Origin: Undaria pinnatifida
Taxonomy: Eukaryota; Sar; Phaeophyceae; Laminariales; Alariaceae
Reading direction: 5' to 3'
DNA length: 64,000 bases
NCBI GenBank assembly: GCA_012845835.1
Contig: JABAKD010000025.1
Span: 3,765,819 to 3,829,818, forward strand
The notes under the pieces: generated by a model
What the model was told of the DNA's origin: nothing
What the model saw: the letters and a program-made list of their open reading frames with translations, nothing else
Database searches by the model: none
Shown: positions 23,601 through 38,600 of the stretch, piece after piece
How the letters are laid out: each line of letters begins with the position of its first letter
Position numbering within the stretch: the stretch's first letter is position 1
Made by a program: the position numbers and the translations under genes

Positions 23601-26600
23601 CCCAAAACATTTTTTTTTCCGGAGGTTGAGAGTCACTCGTGCCGAGTGGCTCAAAAGCAGTACTGAAAAAAGGGGTATCCCCCCTTCCATAGCCTTTGTC
23701 ATTCGTGTTTTTTACAATACCATGTTGGCTGACCTGATATCTGCGCAGGGTTGTCCCTCGCCGCAATCTGCTGTACACCAGCTGGTACAGCAAACAGTCA
23801 AGTCAGTTGTGCTGTGTTGTTGTTGGACGCTCGTATATTGTATGCAGACCATTGCCACGTACTGATCGTGAATTATCACCTGCGCATGCTGTTTTCCTCT
23901 ATCACATGTCGTCGTGACTACTAGCAGTCGCTTCGCGTTTTTATTTGATCTTTAATACAGATTGGTGCCTCGGGCTCTTCCGCGGTAGTGATCAGAGTAT
24001 CTACAACCAATGCCTGGCAGATAGAGCAAGAACTTGCAACAAGTGGAGACACCGACGTCACGGGCGCCGACCACGCCGTGATGGCACACGACGACACAAC
24101 GGTGGGCGATTGGGGTTGTAACAAGGCAAAAAGCGGTCGTAAGTAGGTAAAACGAGAGATCCGCCTGGTTTAACTCGTCGTGCTATTTAATTTTTGTCTA
24201 TTGGATCACGTAAATTCTCACAAAGCTTACAAGAAACGTTGTCGTTTCCATGATTCCGGTCTTAGCGTCTGTCGTGGGGAGGACACGAGCAATAGTCTGT
24301 TTTTTTGTCGCTTCAAAGCGCACGTGACAGTCCCGCTTTGCGTGTTGTCTTACAGCATAGTTCACCAGATCATTCATGGCGCGAGGTGAGACACGTGACC
24401 CGGGAGGACGGACCCAGCATTCCTATTCCCCCGCCTCCTGCTACCAGTGTTGCCTTTGCGAACGTGTTCGTACTTGTTTACTCCCTGGTGTGGTATAATA
24501 TGTCACACGCATTGCATTTGATTTCTTGAATACTGGATATGTGCACGGGATCTTCTGTCTGTTCACGGCCATTTGATCAACTTGAGACCCGTCTTCATTT
24601 TCCCTCTCGTTGTGCATATTTCAGATTTATCTGGCGGTTAGTTCGACGGGGAGAATCGTATCTTTCACTTGCTATCTTGACGTGGATGGAGTTCCAAAAT
24701 TAGCAACAAACCCAGGCCCGATGCACATGGTGTCCAGTGCCGTGGACTACCTCGCTATTTCCCCGATTGGCAATGTGAGATTTACTTCAGACGGCGATTG
24801 GTATCATTCGACGTGTACGACCCGAATCTCCACACGACGTGTTTTTATTCCCGTCGTAGTAGACTATGCTTTCTGATAACGTGTTTCTCGCTTTATTTAT
24901 ACAACAGATGGTTCCGACATACTCCTATCTAACGGATCAGAGACAGTGGACGTAGAACAGCTGCAACAACTCGAAAGGCTGCTACATAGCAGTACTCCCA
25001 TAACTTTACGTCGATCAATGGCAATCACGAAGTTAACACCCTACGCAACACAACGCGCGATGTTGGCTATTGATGCTTAGGATCCTGCTCACCTGCATAC
25101 AGACATTGAACAGCTTTGCCAATCGGAACCCTCTCAGCTCTGCCTTTTTTTGTGCTGTTCCGTCGTCTTTGGGGCTATATGCACGTTGTTTTGGCGCCTA
25201 ATGCAAGCAACTGTTCGCACTGAGCCACGAGGAGTCAAGCATGAGATACTACACCCGAAGCTTCTCAGACGGAAGCTTGTGAGTATATGCTATGCTGTCG
25301 GTATGATCGCGAACAAAATTTCACTCACCCTCACAGTCGGAGTCGTGTGTCCATGGCATGATTACGTTGTTCGAAGATTTAGGTGTAGAAAGGGACATCT
25401 ATAAACATTGCACTGATCGAGATCCAAGCGGTGTTGCGTGTAGTGGTTGTTTGACGCGAAACGTAGAGAAAATACAGCAATACACCCTCATTGCGCGCAA
25501 TCCATGCGGTTTGATAGTGAAGATCCAGCTATATCGGCTAGTAGAGGGCATTCTGATGTCGGTCTTACGTAGACGCATGGACATACAGGAAAGATTAGTG
25601 CGATCGGAGTATCACACACAGCTTGTAAAGATGAGTTTCGACAAAATATTCGATCTCACAGCTGGAGTGAATTTTCATTTTTAATAATAATCGATAACGG
25701 GTTCTGCCCAAGGCAACGGTGTGAACAATGATAAGACAATCTCGCTCTTGCAGTCCACGTAGACATGGGTCACACGTTGTTTTAGTTCCAAGGGCATTTG
25801 CAAGGAAGCCCAATTTTTCGGAGTATACTCACAGTACTGTACGTTGGCCCACGTGCTGTCCGTGCCACAAAGACTAAGTTCCAGCCAAGATGGACATAGC
25901 AAGGGTGATTACGCCGACTATCATTAATCTATTGGTTTCGGATGTCTGGCTCTTGCAGGACTCTGGTCTGCGAAAGTGTGGCCCCGTTCACCGATTCGTT
26001 GAGCACTATGGCGGTGGACCTGGACGGACGATACGTCTTCGTGAGTAGTTCTGCAGCTCTTACAACACACTCCTATATAAGATATACGATGAGACACAAC
26101 TGCATTGGTGAAACGTCGAGGCATACACTCAAAACATGAGCTAAGCAGGAGGTTTGTCGGCATAGATGTCAGACGCGCGAAAAATATCAACGTGACCAAG
26201 AAAGGAGGCTTCCACACTGGGAAGTAAATCTCCCGCTGAGTGTTAACATCATGCGCACTGTGGGGATAACGACCACAATCGTTGCGATGTCTTGGGTGCA
26301 ATGAGTGTCCCTCCCATCTTTCCTGGCGGCCTTCCGTGTTTTTATTGTTTCATCGTGGCGAGAAGATAACGGAGACAGCTGACGGAGATGACACACGGGT
26401 CCTGACGTACGACATACCTGGGGTAAGCTGAGTGAAAACGTATGGGAAGCTATTTAAACAAAACAGGCAAATCTGAAAATTCGAAATCCCGTTCGACGAC
26501 AAGATATCAACCCCGCAACGTACACCCTTCACTTGCGCCAAGCTGCAGTTTATTTGGGAGTTAGAGTCGACTATAGCGATCGAGATACGTATCCCAGCAA

Positions 26601-29600
26601 CCTGTTTCGTGGGTCAAATTTCCCTTTCCCCAGTGACGCAGTCACGCTTTGCGCTTCTTGTTAATGCCTTCTTCGTCTCTAGCTATGTTCCAGATAGTGT
26701 CACCTTGTGAACGTATCCTTCGTATGTTGTTAATGCCAGGTGACGACACCTTCTCCAACTCCAAGTCCAACTCCGGCTCCAACCCTCGAACCAACGTTGG
26801 CCCAGACCCCTTCACCAACGCCAGCTCCGACTCCCGTTCTAACACCGGTACCAACCCTGGCACCGACGCCGAATCCAACCCCCAAACCAACACTGGCTCC
26901 AACCCCTGCACCAACGCCGGCCCCGACCGTCGCACCAACGCTAAATCCATCGTCCGCACCAACACTGGCGCCTACTATCAACCCGGACGCGCCGGTACTA
27001 ATCTCCGCGGGCTTGTTGGACACTGAATATGCGCTGGCATTAAGATTCGGGAGTACGTGCTACTGCAATAATGGCGTAGCGGGAGAGCTTTCGACTACGT
27101 GCGCCGACAGCAGCACGAGGCAAGAAAACCACAAGCACGCCGTAACTTGTTTTCATCATAGAGCTATTTCGGTTAAACACGACCTGTGAAAATGCCTACC
27201 TGAAATGAGTGCTGCGTTTTGTCGTACAACATGTTTTGGGGCGGACAAATTCGTGTGTATTCTTCGCGTTAGGGCCATGCTACAGCAACGCATGTACTGT
27301 ACCTATTGTTGTAAGATTGCGCAAATAAAGAGCTCTGTATCTCATTGAAAATATAATTAAAGGATATAATGTACGCGACGCCATACGAACGAACGCTTCG
27401 GCTACTAGACTATTTATAGTTTATCACATGGAACATTGAACTGTTTATAATTCGTAACCAGTTGCAAACATGTTGGGCGGTTCATCAGATAAGACTCACC
27501 AATCAGACAGATATGATCCCCTGGACCACTCGCTACTTGTTGTGTCGAGGGATGTCATCGCTATCTTCGGTCACCGTCGAGCCTAACCTCACAACGCGCC
27601 CAACGAACCCCCTTCGGTTTTCGTCCAGCTGCATCGTTGAGAGACTCCTCGAAACCTCAACCATTCAAGCGATGGGAGCCAACACGAGCTGTCGTTGGTC
27701 TGACGACAGCAAAGAAGTGGCGGTTTACTATGAAGAAGGGGGTGACAAAGCTTGGGAGCCTGCTAGCACGGTATCGCTTTTAGGCGGGTAAGAAAATCGA
27801 GCAGCAACTTAGAGATTCGGTAAAACTGCGGTTGTGAACCCCTGGGTTGTTCGCTATATAATCTTCACGTTAGAGCTCATATTCTGCAGAAACCGTGAAG
27901 CTGCTGCATATCAGCGCTGATGGATGTAGGCGACAATCGTGTTCCCGCGCGCGAGCCTGGTCTTCACGTTTCGCGAGGGTCAAGTTTTTAATAGCTTGAG
28001 GCGCTCGAGGGAAGCCTACAATTGGCTGATGCTCCAGGTTTGGGCTATGTGACTATGTCGAAACGCTCTGGTTCATGGGTGCCCGACACGTACCCTCCCC
28101 GTCACTCGCATGCCGCAGGTACATCTACGGAACTGTAACTAATGACTCAGAGCCTATACCGTTCTCAACAGGCACGGTGGCGGTTGAGGGGCGTACACCG
28201 GAGCCTGAATTACATGAGGTACTCTAGTTGGAACGCTTCTGTGTAGGGATTGCAATTTCGACTTTGCGGCGTACGGCCGCAACCATCGCGGTGCTCTACG
28301 TAGGCCACATTGGGGGCAGGTACGGGGGAGCAAAGGTTGCTCCCACAAGTCTTGCAACGTAATTGCGTATTAAATTCAGAAAGCGAACGGTTGGTTGAAA
28401 CCTGACATCGCTGACGGCTTTCAAGGATGAAGCTTAAATTCCCGTAAACACGGCAGGCCCGGTTTTCAGATGACGGGACATCAATAACCGTGTGGTTTTC
28501 TGCCTCGGGCAGTTCTAGCAGCAAACTCTTGGATGCAGGAAATACGACGTCTGGCAGCGGCCCGGGTTCGTGTTCATCGATATTGGATACAACTTCCGTG
28601 GAATCAATCGGCAATGGTGCCACATGTGAGAACATGCCCATGACAGCAATAAGAGTGATGGCAGGAGGCGCTGACTCGAAAACAACGTATACAAACGCGC
28701 CACTGATTCTCCTTGTCATGGGCCAGACGTAGTGCGAAGGAACATGTGTGGTGTTGTTGGCGTTGCCACCTTACGTTTCGTTGCCTCGTGCGTCAGTACA
28801 CGCACCATTCACAGTGGAACCCATCTGCGGCACGAACAGTGATGGCTCGAGTCTGAATAGCGACAAACGCCGATCAGGTGAATGGGTGGGGAATCGAGAG
28901 CTGAACATTGACATCGGACTTGGGGCGGTCGCTGTTCCTGCTATGAACACGAGCTCGGATGCAGGGTGTGAAAATCGGTCGTCCATCACCCTGGTAGACG
29001 GTGGGGTGCGTACCGAAGCATCAGCTGTATTGTCATCTTCAGGATGCACGGCAATTCTACCACCGGACAATCCAGCAACAACCTCTGCGGTGCTAGTCGC
29101 GCCCCAGGTACGGTATTCCTTCCTGCACCTGGAATATGTATTGTGTACGAATTCATGTTCAAACATTCTACCGGAAAAGGAGTTTAGGTTGGACGAGTTG
29201 TGCCGTGTGCTTGCCGTTTCGTGAATTTCCGTGTTGGTGTGTCCTTGCGAAGCGTGCTGCGCAGCGCGACGGCGGTATGCACGCGGTCGATTGTCCGTAG
29301 CCTTGAAATCTGGGGTTCTCCACTGCACCCCTAAAGTTGGGCTCTCGTTACTCAGGCCGACCACTTGAAGGCCTTCTAATTCATTCTCACTCCCGCGGAG
29401 GGCGGGTGAAACTGCCTGGTTCCCATCCGGTGATGGACGTGATTTGGCATGCCTACACATCTTGACCTGCGGCATCGCGCTGCTTCTTCGATACATTTCC
29501 CCCACCTACGAAGCCACGGGCGTGGAGATCACTGCTGATGACTTGGGAGAGAAAATATCCTTAAGAGTAAAGATGTGACGATAGGATATGTTTAGCGTCA

Positions 29601-32600
29601 TCGCAGCCATTTATCAGGATAATCCGCTTTGCGACACTCGCGCAGGGTAATATGATTATAGACCCCCAACCCAGACTGATTTATGAGTCATACATCACAT
29701 GTTTTCTTTTGTGGAGTAGTTCATACTTGTCCGGTGGCAACACCTGCTTCGCCGGCAACCGAACGACGTACCAGCACTCAACCCCTAAATTTTATATCCA
29801 TGCAGACGGTGGGTCTCTGTGGCGAGGTCACGTTCGACGGTAGATCAAGCTCCGGCGGGGCCTCGCGTGCACTCTCTGCAAGTTGGGACGTCCTTGATTC
29901 AACCGGGACGCCAGTAGCAGCTGGAGACGCACTGCGGGATGCCTTTGCTCCTTTCAATGGCTCTCTGCTCGCCACATTGAACGTGACGGTGCTGGAATTT
30001 GGAGCTGAGTTCACGGTATCACTGACGGTGGAAAATTTTCTTGGCGCTACCGACAACGCGGTCGCGTCCATTGTTCGCAAGTGAGATTTTCTTCTCTGGT
30101 CATGCTATATGCCTGGGGATTGTCAGTAGCAGGTGATTCGTGTGGCGAATTGGCCGTGTGAGCGAAATGGTAGTTGGTAACATGTTACGTATGGTCTGTG
30201 CGTTGAAGGCTACACCTGTTGAAATTTCTGATTGCTGCTGTGTGTGGGACACTGGTGATGTATGCGGAATACACAGGCAATTCTTCAAACCCTCTGCTGT
30301 GTGTCGTCAAATGCAATGTAATGAACGCGAAGTAAACTTGTGTGTTGCCGAATTTCGCTGGACCAGGGCGGAGAACATTCCGTCTGTGCTTGTTCTTGGG
30401 TTATCGACGAAAAGGGTAACGCGGAGCCGTTCGACATCTTTAAGAATGGTCTCCAAAGCAGGGGCGTGTGGTAAGGCTGACTTTTGCAACAAGTAAGAAA
30501 TCAGGTAGAAAAAAAGTGGCCCCGCGAAACGGCAACAACGTGTTCGAGGCCTTGCAGCACACGTTGCAGCTAAAAGTTTGTGCGCGTTGAACGGAGTTGT
30601 TAAACTATAGTTTGTGTAGATAGCGTGCTCGCGCGATGATCTATTTGGGTGTTTTAGTCCCGGAGCTCTGCCATTATACTGCATTGGTAGAATAACCGTA
30701 CGTTCCACCGATATTTTGCATTGACTCTAACTATTCCAATCATGTAGCTCCTGTAGTACCGCTCTCTTACTACAACAATATTTACTTGCGTCCGCCGCCC
30801 ACCATTTCGCGGTCGTCGTTTGGGACATATTACTTTGATCGCAGGGGATGATTCATCACTATCGTACTCATGGGAGGACGCCGGTGGTTCTGGCTACCAA
30901 GAGCTAGGAACATATGCATTAACGGTATGCAGTACCTCCTAGACAGATCACTGTGCGTGGAGAGTTACATGTAGATGAAAGAGTTATTTGTCAGCGACAC
31001 GATCTTAGTAGCACATGGCAAACGCATGCCAAACATACCGATAATATATGTATTGAGAGGGGGGGGACTCCGTTCATTAGCACCTGAGAGAGAGCGCAAG
31101 ACAGATGTTCTTGAGGTCTCCACCTTTCCCGACAGCAGTGCGACCAATCGGAATTCACACGTTTTGTCGGCCTTCGGCAATCGAGAAATTGGGGAACGGC
31201 AACAGCGTTTCTCACACATACGTTTTATCCATGTCCGCCTTGAAATCGATGTTAAGGCTCTCGGGGGTACCGACCCGACGAAGTTAACCATACCGGAGTA
31301 CGTGCTCGGTTACGCTGGTTCGACCTACCTGTTCAGGGGGGTCGTGACGTCTCAAGTGTCCAACCTGAATTCGTCGACGCTTGTGGAGGCAAGGAATCGA
31401 CCGGGACCATTCACAACAGTGCGGCAATCTAAACACCTTGCAACCCTCGGCGACAAACTCCAGTTGCACAGTCCCGGGATGAACGTAAACCTCATCTCGA
31501 TTGATACATACACTTCAAGACCATCTACAGAGCAAACCGATCTGAGTATTGGAATGGAAAGGTGGTGGGTGGCAACGAAGATTAGACCGCAAGAAGTATC
31601 GCTGGCTATTTTCAGGTACCATGTACTCATTGCTGCAACTACAGTCGTCACGTTCTAGAAGGTCGGCATCGGTTTTCCAGTGCATCTCAGAATGTGGTCA
31701 CTCCACCCTACCACGGAATACTCATGAGATCCACTTCAACCCACACAATTATCGCAGGTGGTAGTCGAGCAAGGGTCACTGCGAGCATTGATCGACGGGG
31801 GAGACTATCGCCTGCACGCTGCAGGTAACTCAATGTCTTCCAGACGAAACACTTGCTTGGGTGTACAAGCCATACCAAAAGGTATGCTTTCACTTTAATA
31901 TCTGCTATGCCGAATAGTGGTGATCGCCGAGCGGTATTACGTCGGGGAGCCTGTTGGCACGCCTGAGGGCACACTATGTGGCAGATGTTCTATTCAAGGG
32001 AACTGTGGTTCTCATCGCACAAACACCTGCTCGAGGAAACCTTTTTTGTCGACAATATCACAGCTGGAGCTTCGCAAAAGGTGCAAATTCTTGACAATAG
32101 AAACCTCCTGTAGCTGCGAGGAAAGAAACTCAAGATCGTGCCATTTATCATATCTGGCTCGAACATCGGGTAACTCGGTATGCCTCAAATTATTGTATAG
32201 CCACGCCCCGTCGTGGAAACTACCAGATAAATCGCAACTCCAACCTATTTCTCCCAAGCTAGCGCAGCACATCTACTTCATCTTCTTGTGCTGTAGAGGA
32301 GCTGCGATCGACACAAACATAAGTATGCAAAATCAAAACGCAAATGGCATCCGCTAGATTTGAGGGGTCGACAGTTAACTACAGAATGGCGTGGAAGGTA
32401 TCGCTTTGCAGTGTCCGATCACACGTTCTCCATTGGAATTTGATGTTGGCGCTTAACAGGAGTCGACCTTGTGCTGGACGGTAGCGCGTCAGTGGACGAA
32501 GACGACATCACAGAGCTCCCAACAAGGTTTGAATACGCCCGTGCCAAAATACATGGCAGGGCAGTTCGAACTGTTGGAGGTGCCCATATTATGATTTGCA

Positions 32601-35600
32601 ATTTGTGTGACCACCCATGCTCTCGTACATACGCCGTTTAAGACTAGCACGAAAACGTTATACACCACACAGTTGACGTTTCATGACCTCTGATTTCTAC
32701 CCGCAAGCGTGGAACACGTGTGACAATATCTCTGGGTGATATTCTTCAAGAAGGGCGACATTCTTCTGCCACACGTCGTTGACCAGTTGGCGCTGATCGC
32801 CTGATCCCTTGCGTAGAACTCGAGCGTTTCCACCCGCGTTTGTTTGCCTTTCTGCCGATGTCACGTACTTTCCTCTTGCTGACGCCATCGCGCAGATATT
32901 CCTGGTCATGTTCGGCAAATTGCTCCACTCTCTCGGATTCGTATACCACGGGCGACAGCGAGACCTTCACCGTTCCTGGCGAAGAAATTCAACCCGACAT
33001 CGTAAGACAACACGTGACCATGGATATAGTAAACGGAATGGGTGAGAAGCGCGACACACCTGTTAAAAATAAACGCATTGATCCAAGTCGTAACTCTGAC
33101 TAAAATGTCTCCGAGGGTTTGTCTTCTTTCTATGAGGAACAGGAGGTGTCCTCCTTCGGATTCGAGCGCCGTCGGGCAGGCAACTCCGGGCGAAACGCTC
33201 GCTACGCACTGCAACCTGCATTAATCCCAGGAGTCGACGAACTACAGAGCACACCATCTGCTTTTTCGTACCTACCTGGTATACCCTGCAGCAGAGTGTG
33301 TACACGCGTGCTTGCGGAATCTTACCTGTGATCTCGCCGTGCAAAAGTCTCAACCTAATGGTACATATGAGTTTCTGTTCGGATCCGGATTCGGTTTCGG
33401 GACGGGTACATGGTACTTTGACGGTGGTGCACCACATAATAAGCGTGAACATTATTCCAACACGTTTTGCAGGTGTACGAGTTCACTCTCAATGTCAGCA
33501 AGGGGAGTGTCCACGCTACAGATATTTACGGAAGGTTCCGATCGGATGTGACAGCCGTCAAAGTAGAGGTAGGGTACAATATCGCTTCAGTCCAGCTACA
33601 GCCTTGCGTACTTGACCGATTCAGCTGCAAGAAGCAATAGTTGAGAAGTATTTGCATTGTGAATTCAAATTCACAGCCTACCAACGGAATCATGGTATGA
33701 TATAGTTGTATTTGAACTTGTATCAATAACAAGGCATACTTACCGCTATAGCCACCAGTACTCAGCAAGTGTCTGGTCCAAATAATCGGGTACATGCTGT
33801 CTCCTTCGAAAGTTGTGATAAGTTATATCGCAATGCTAAAGTAATGTCGCTTTTCTACTCCCAAGAGTAGACCAAGTAGCTGCAGAGTCCACCCTAGTGT
33901 GCATTCTTGGTTCGCTACGGGACTCGCCCTGGCCATGCAAAGTTCCACACACAGCATATAGCTAACTCAAAATTGCGCCGCCAAACCGGGTCCTTAAGGT
34001 GGTTGCGTACGATGTACCGCAAGTGGTTGTGTGGGCAAAAGAAGAAAGCGACAAGTTCAACCCGACCGCTAAGCTGGTGCTTTACGGCGCCGTAGTCGAC
34101 GCATCTTCAGAGTACGAACTGCAATGGACTCAGGTGAGGTGGATGATTTTTCTGTAATATATGTTACCTAGGGCTTGGTCTGACTTTGGTGCAAACCTTG
34201 TTGCCGCTTTTTCCGTACTTCAGCTACTCCGCGCGACTCCATGTGTTCTCCAATGCTAAACAGGAGAGTGGCGATCTTTCTACGGAGACACAGGACTGGA
34301 GCACGTTCTTTTCCAGCTCCCAAACCGGGTACGACTTCTTCGAGAAATACGGAGACGGCGTAGAACGCTCGCTACGTAACATCAGAGATGTTTCTTGCTT
34401 GGAGGCAAGCGTTTGGCTTGTTAGATCGTAACTGGTACGTATACATCTGTCTTGTTTGAAGACAAGCGTTTAGCTTGTTAGATCGTAACTGGTACGTATA
34501 TATCTGTCTTGGTTACCTACAACGCCGTATGTACACGGCGCACTAATGTTTTACTTTCCAGGGCACCTGCGGTTGTTAAGGACCGCTTTGCGCTTTTTTG
34601 GATTATTTAGACTTGGGGGCCCCCACTGTCACATACCACTCTCACGCCTGAACACTACACGCTCAACCACCACGCTCAAACACACGGCAGGCCCAGCCTG
34701 GTGGTTAGACGGAACGTTCTTACGGCAGGGTCGTCTTATGTCTTTCGTCTCTCTGCAATCGAGACGGCCTCACAGAATACAGGTGAGCCCTACATGTGTT
34801 TTGTTGAATGTTCCTTTATGAACGCACCGACCGCGAGAAGGGCTTGCTGGTTGTTGCATGCTAATGCAGAACCAGATATTCCAAACCACAGTGGGCTGTA
34901 TGGTATAACCAGACAAACGAGGTAGAACCACACGGCCGCGTCTAACCATGTTATGTTAACCATGTTATGTAGTATATTCGGACAGGGTAGACTCGATAAA
35001 CCTTCACGAGGGTTAAAATAATGTGCCTACAACCGTGGTGTGAGACTGGTGGGGTATCCAGTGACCCCCATTCATGCCGGAGGCCTTCCATGTCGTCCCT
35101 GCGAAAGAAGCGGAAATTTTCAGTAGACATGGACAGATCTCTGTGCAATGTTTGTCATCTGAAAAAACCCAGCAGGCACCACGCAGCTTGAGCAGCCACA
35201 ACCATCGCCTTGTTGACGTTTTCATCCTATTTTTCACGTCAAGGTTATACTCAGATCTCGGTTCTCGTCAACTCTGCCCCCTACGGTGGGCACGTTGTGG
35301 CCAGTCCTACGGCTGGGACCGCAGCGCTGGACGTGTTCGTACTCGAAAGTCTCGAATGGACCGATGAAGTCGACGATCTGCCACTTCTATACTCCTTCTC
35401 TTATGCTAATGGGCAGGCAAGTCTTGCGCTACATGTTGTAGTCGTGACAGACCTCATTTGAGGTACATATGCAACTGCCGTGATTATTACCTCAGAGATA
35501 TACCTCTACAAAACGTACCAGCATACAACGTAGGGTACGGACGGGAGCGTGCCGTGGGATCATGACTCGACGTCACTGGTTATGGTGTCATTTTACGCTC

Positions 35601-38600
35601 AATATGTACCTCACATTTTCTATATCTCCAAAGTTGACCGAACTTGAGTAAAATTGAGGTTTCCCACCAGGGAGGATAGCTGGAACTTAAGCTTCATTGC
35701 GATTTGACACCCGTCATAATTTGTGACGACATGGACATTGCCCATTCTGCATGTTATCCGACATGCTCATGCAGGGCGTTAGAGCCCCACTCTATGGCCT
35801 GTCCATGTATGCGTCGGAGTCTCCGGAGTGGGCGGGGACCTTCCCTCTAGGCCAATATGTGGATAACTACACAATGTCAATTGCAGGTGAGTACCTCCAG
35901 ATAACTCCGCGAAGGACTTGAAGCGTCTAGAGTACGCTTCTCCCGGGAAATACCTGCTCCCGGATGCATATAATTCCACCGTAGCAGGCCTCGCCAAGGT
36001 TGGCTATCCTCATGCGATGACTGCGGTCCATCATATCAGGTATGTGTTAGCAAAACTGCCACGCAAGCTGACGGTGATACAAAAAATCATGCACGATCAA
36101 CTACGTTGCACCAAACGACACCCCGACCACCCTATGCGCAGCGCATACATCGGACGCGTTTGGGGCTACCACGACGTCATACAGCGATGCTAACGGCAAC
36201 GATCTAAGTGTTCGCGTGACTGGATGGGGGGCATCGTTGGCAACCACCGTGAGTTTAGTCCCAAGGTATTGTTCGTATATATATATGTATTTTCTTATGC
36301 CGAAAGGCCCCTGATATGATACCCATAGAACACTGCATTGAACAATCAAGTGCTTTTCAATTAGTGCTAGCCCCGTACATATCACGAGTCTCGTTGCCAG
36401 TCAAATACCTCCACTGCGGCAACATCGATCAGAGAAAACGATTTGAAAGTGTTATACAATACCTGCTATTGACGGATTGTAACTGTGGTTTGAATCGTAG
36501 CAATGGTGCGGTACTTGTCGCCATCAAGCCCATGCCACGAACGGCCCAAGATTGGCGTTCTTCTGTCATCACAACAACCGTGGTGCCCGTGTCTAAACGT
36601 TGTCATTGGCCTTACACGTGGTGGTTTATTCAGGATGTGGCCGATACCATGTCAACCATGTTCGTGGAAGCTAGCGAGAAATCAAGGGAAACACCGGGCC
36701 AGACTACTACTGTCGTCCGGGCCTACGTTTCTGTCGCCCTGCATGAGCTCACTAGCGCGAACTCCCCTTCCGATAGCATTGCCAATAACACATATCAGGT
36801 AAGTTTTGTCCGTCACGACTCAGCGTCGTCCAGCAGAACCGCATGGTACCAAAAAGCTATTGTTACTGTTTTTCGTTCGCCATCCGAACATGCGCAGTGT
36901 ACACTCCAATATAATGTCGCTTGAATGTTTGGGCTATCTTGTGTGGTAGCTAGACAACACGAGGGCCCACCCAAAATTAGGATTAGATGTCGTCACAGAA
37001 TGTTCAACAATATCGCCACTGGCGTGTTGGAAGGCTTTGTGTTCACAATATACCGTTTGGTCTCTCTACCTCGGCCTCGGGTTTATCTTAGCGTGGTTTG
37101 TTTCCGTGCTGCGTGGCAATGTATATAAATAAGCCGCTATACGATATTCTCTATTTCTTGGTCGCTCATCACTGCCCCACAACATGTGCCCGGTATGATT
37201 CATGTTCAGAACCTCCTGGGTAGGATGATAGGCGACATGGGGCAAGACTACGCGACCGTGGGATATAGTACAGAAGCCGCAGCGAGCGTGATGGACGTTC
37301 TAGTGCTTGTATCGAGTGAAGGCCAGGCCGTTGGGTCAGACATACAGGTGAGGAATAAGATATAATCCAGGGTTCTGAAATTTCCTATATAGGTAATCTA
37401 CTCTCAATGGGCACTCTTTGATGGGTCCATTATTGATTCAAGCACCGATTCTCGTCTACGGCACGGTTTTCCCCAAGATTCCATCGCGTGTGGAAAGCAA
37501 GGGATTTTCCCGGGCCCACAGCGGCGGGTTCTATATATCTTTCTTTATGAAGCCCACCGTCCGGCAACCCGTTTGAATGGCTGTTATCGTTCGGTTCATG
37601 CGTCGCTAAATGTATTGTGGTGCCGATTCTCAGTGACGAATCGCGTCCCTTTCTCCTCTGGCCTTCGCTAGGACGAACTCCTCTCGTCGTCTTCCATGGT
37701 CCTAGCAGACGCTGTCAATGACGCCCAATGGGATTCCACTATTTCTTACCCAACGGAGCAGCTTCTAGACGGAGTCCTTGGCTCCATGGACGTTGAGGAC
37801 GAGGACACGCTTGAACGAATTGGAGAAAAGTGAGTCATTTTCGCCTTAGAGTAGGTCGTGTTTAGAAATCGCTCTACAAATCTGAACGGGGCTATACTAA
37901 AATAATGCCGTAGCCCCTTGCTGTGTAATAATGGAATTTGTTTTTTGGTGCAAAAGCAAAATTCAGCCCGGTGAATGGATGTCCAACCTCTTTCCTTGCC
38001 ACGCTATTGGTACCCATTATGTCCAGTTTTACCTCTATTGTACGGTCCATCATGGCTTTAATGGAGACTGGGATTGAAGACGGCGAAGAGGCAGCAACGT
38101 TTGACAGTAGATACGTAAATGTGACCTGTGTTGTCACTTCCTTCGCTGGCGGCATCACCTCCATCGTCGGTGAGTGCAACAACCCATTCACGCTGGATCG
38201 AACGAACGTCAAATTGTAGCATTGCAAAACCGTACATCAAGCTGCATGCTGTGTTTCGAAGTGGTTGGGTTTCGACGGGGAGCGTGAAACAGTGCAGAGC
38301 ACATCAAAACGGAATGCATATTATTTTTACCTGAACACTGCAAATGCTTCGCCGACATGATATGCAACCAACACTTACATAGAGTACATTTTGTTTGAGA
38401 ATCACTAACGTATGATACGGGCGACTTAAACATTTCCCCCCGTGATCCCCATCAAATTGTAGCATTGCAAAACCGTACATCAAGCTGCATGCTGTGTTTC
38501 GAAGTGGTTGGGTTTCGACGGGGAGCGTGAAACAGTGCAGAGCACATCAAAACGGAATGCATATTATTTTTACCTGAACACTGCAAATGCTTCGCCGACA

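Noticed and set aside
26730-27023. Gly/Val-rich minus-strand 97-codon frame
   Set aside because: It is the antisense of the Pro/Thr stalk repeat.
28210-29505. Long minus-strand open frames (169 and 244 codons) opposite the receptor
   Set aside because: The plus strand in the same place carries phase-consistent exons with REJ motifs. The minus frames have no domain or splice structure and are shadows.
33330-33420. Extra receptor exon with [15 protein letters not shown]
   Set aside because: The exons on either side (ending 33,001 and starting 33,473) join in phase and give a continuous REJ motif without it.
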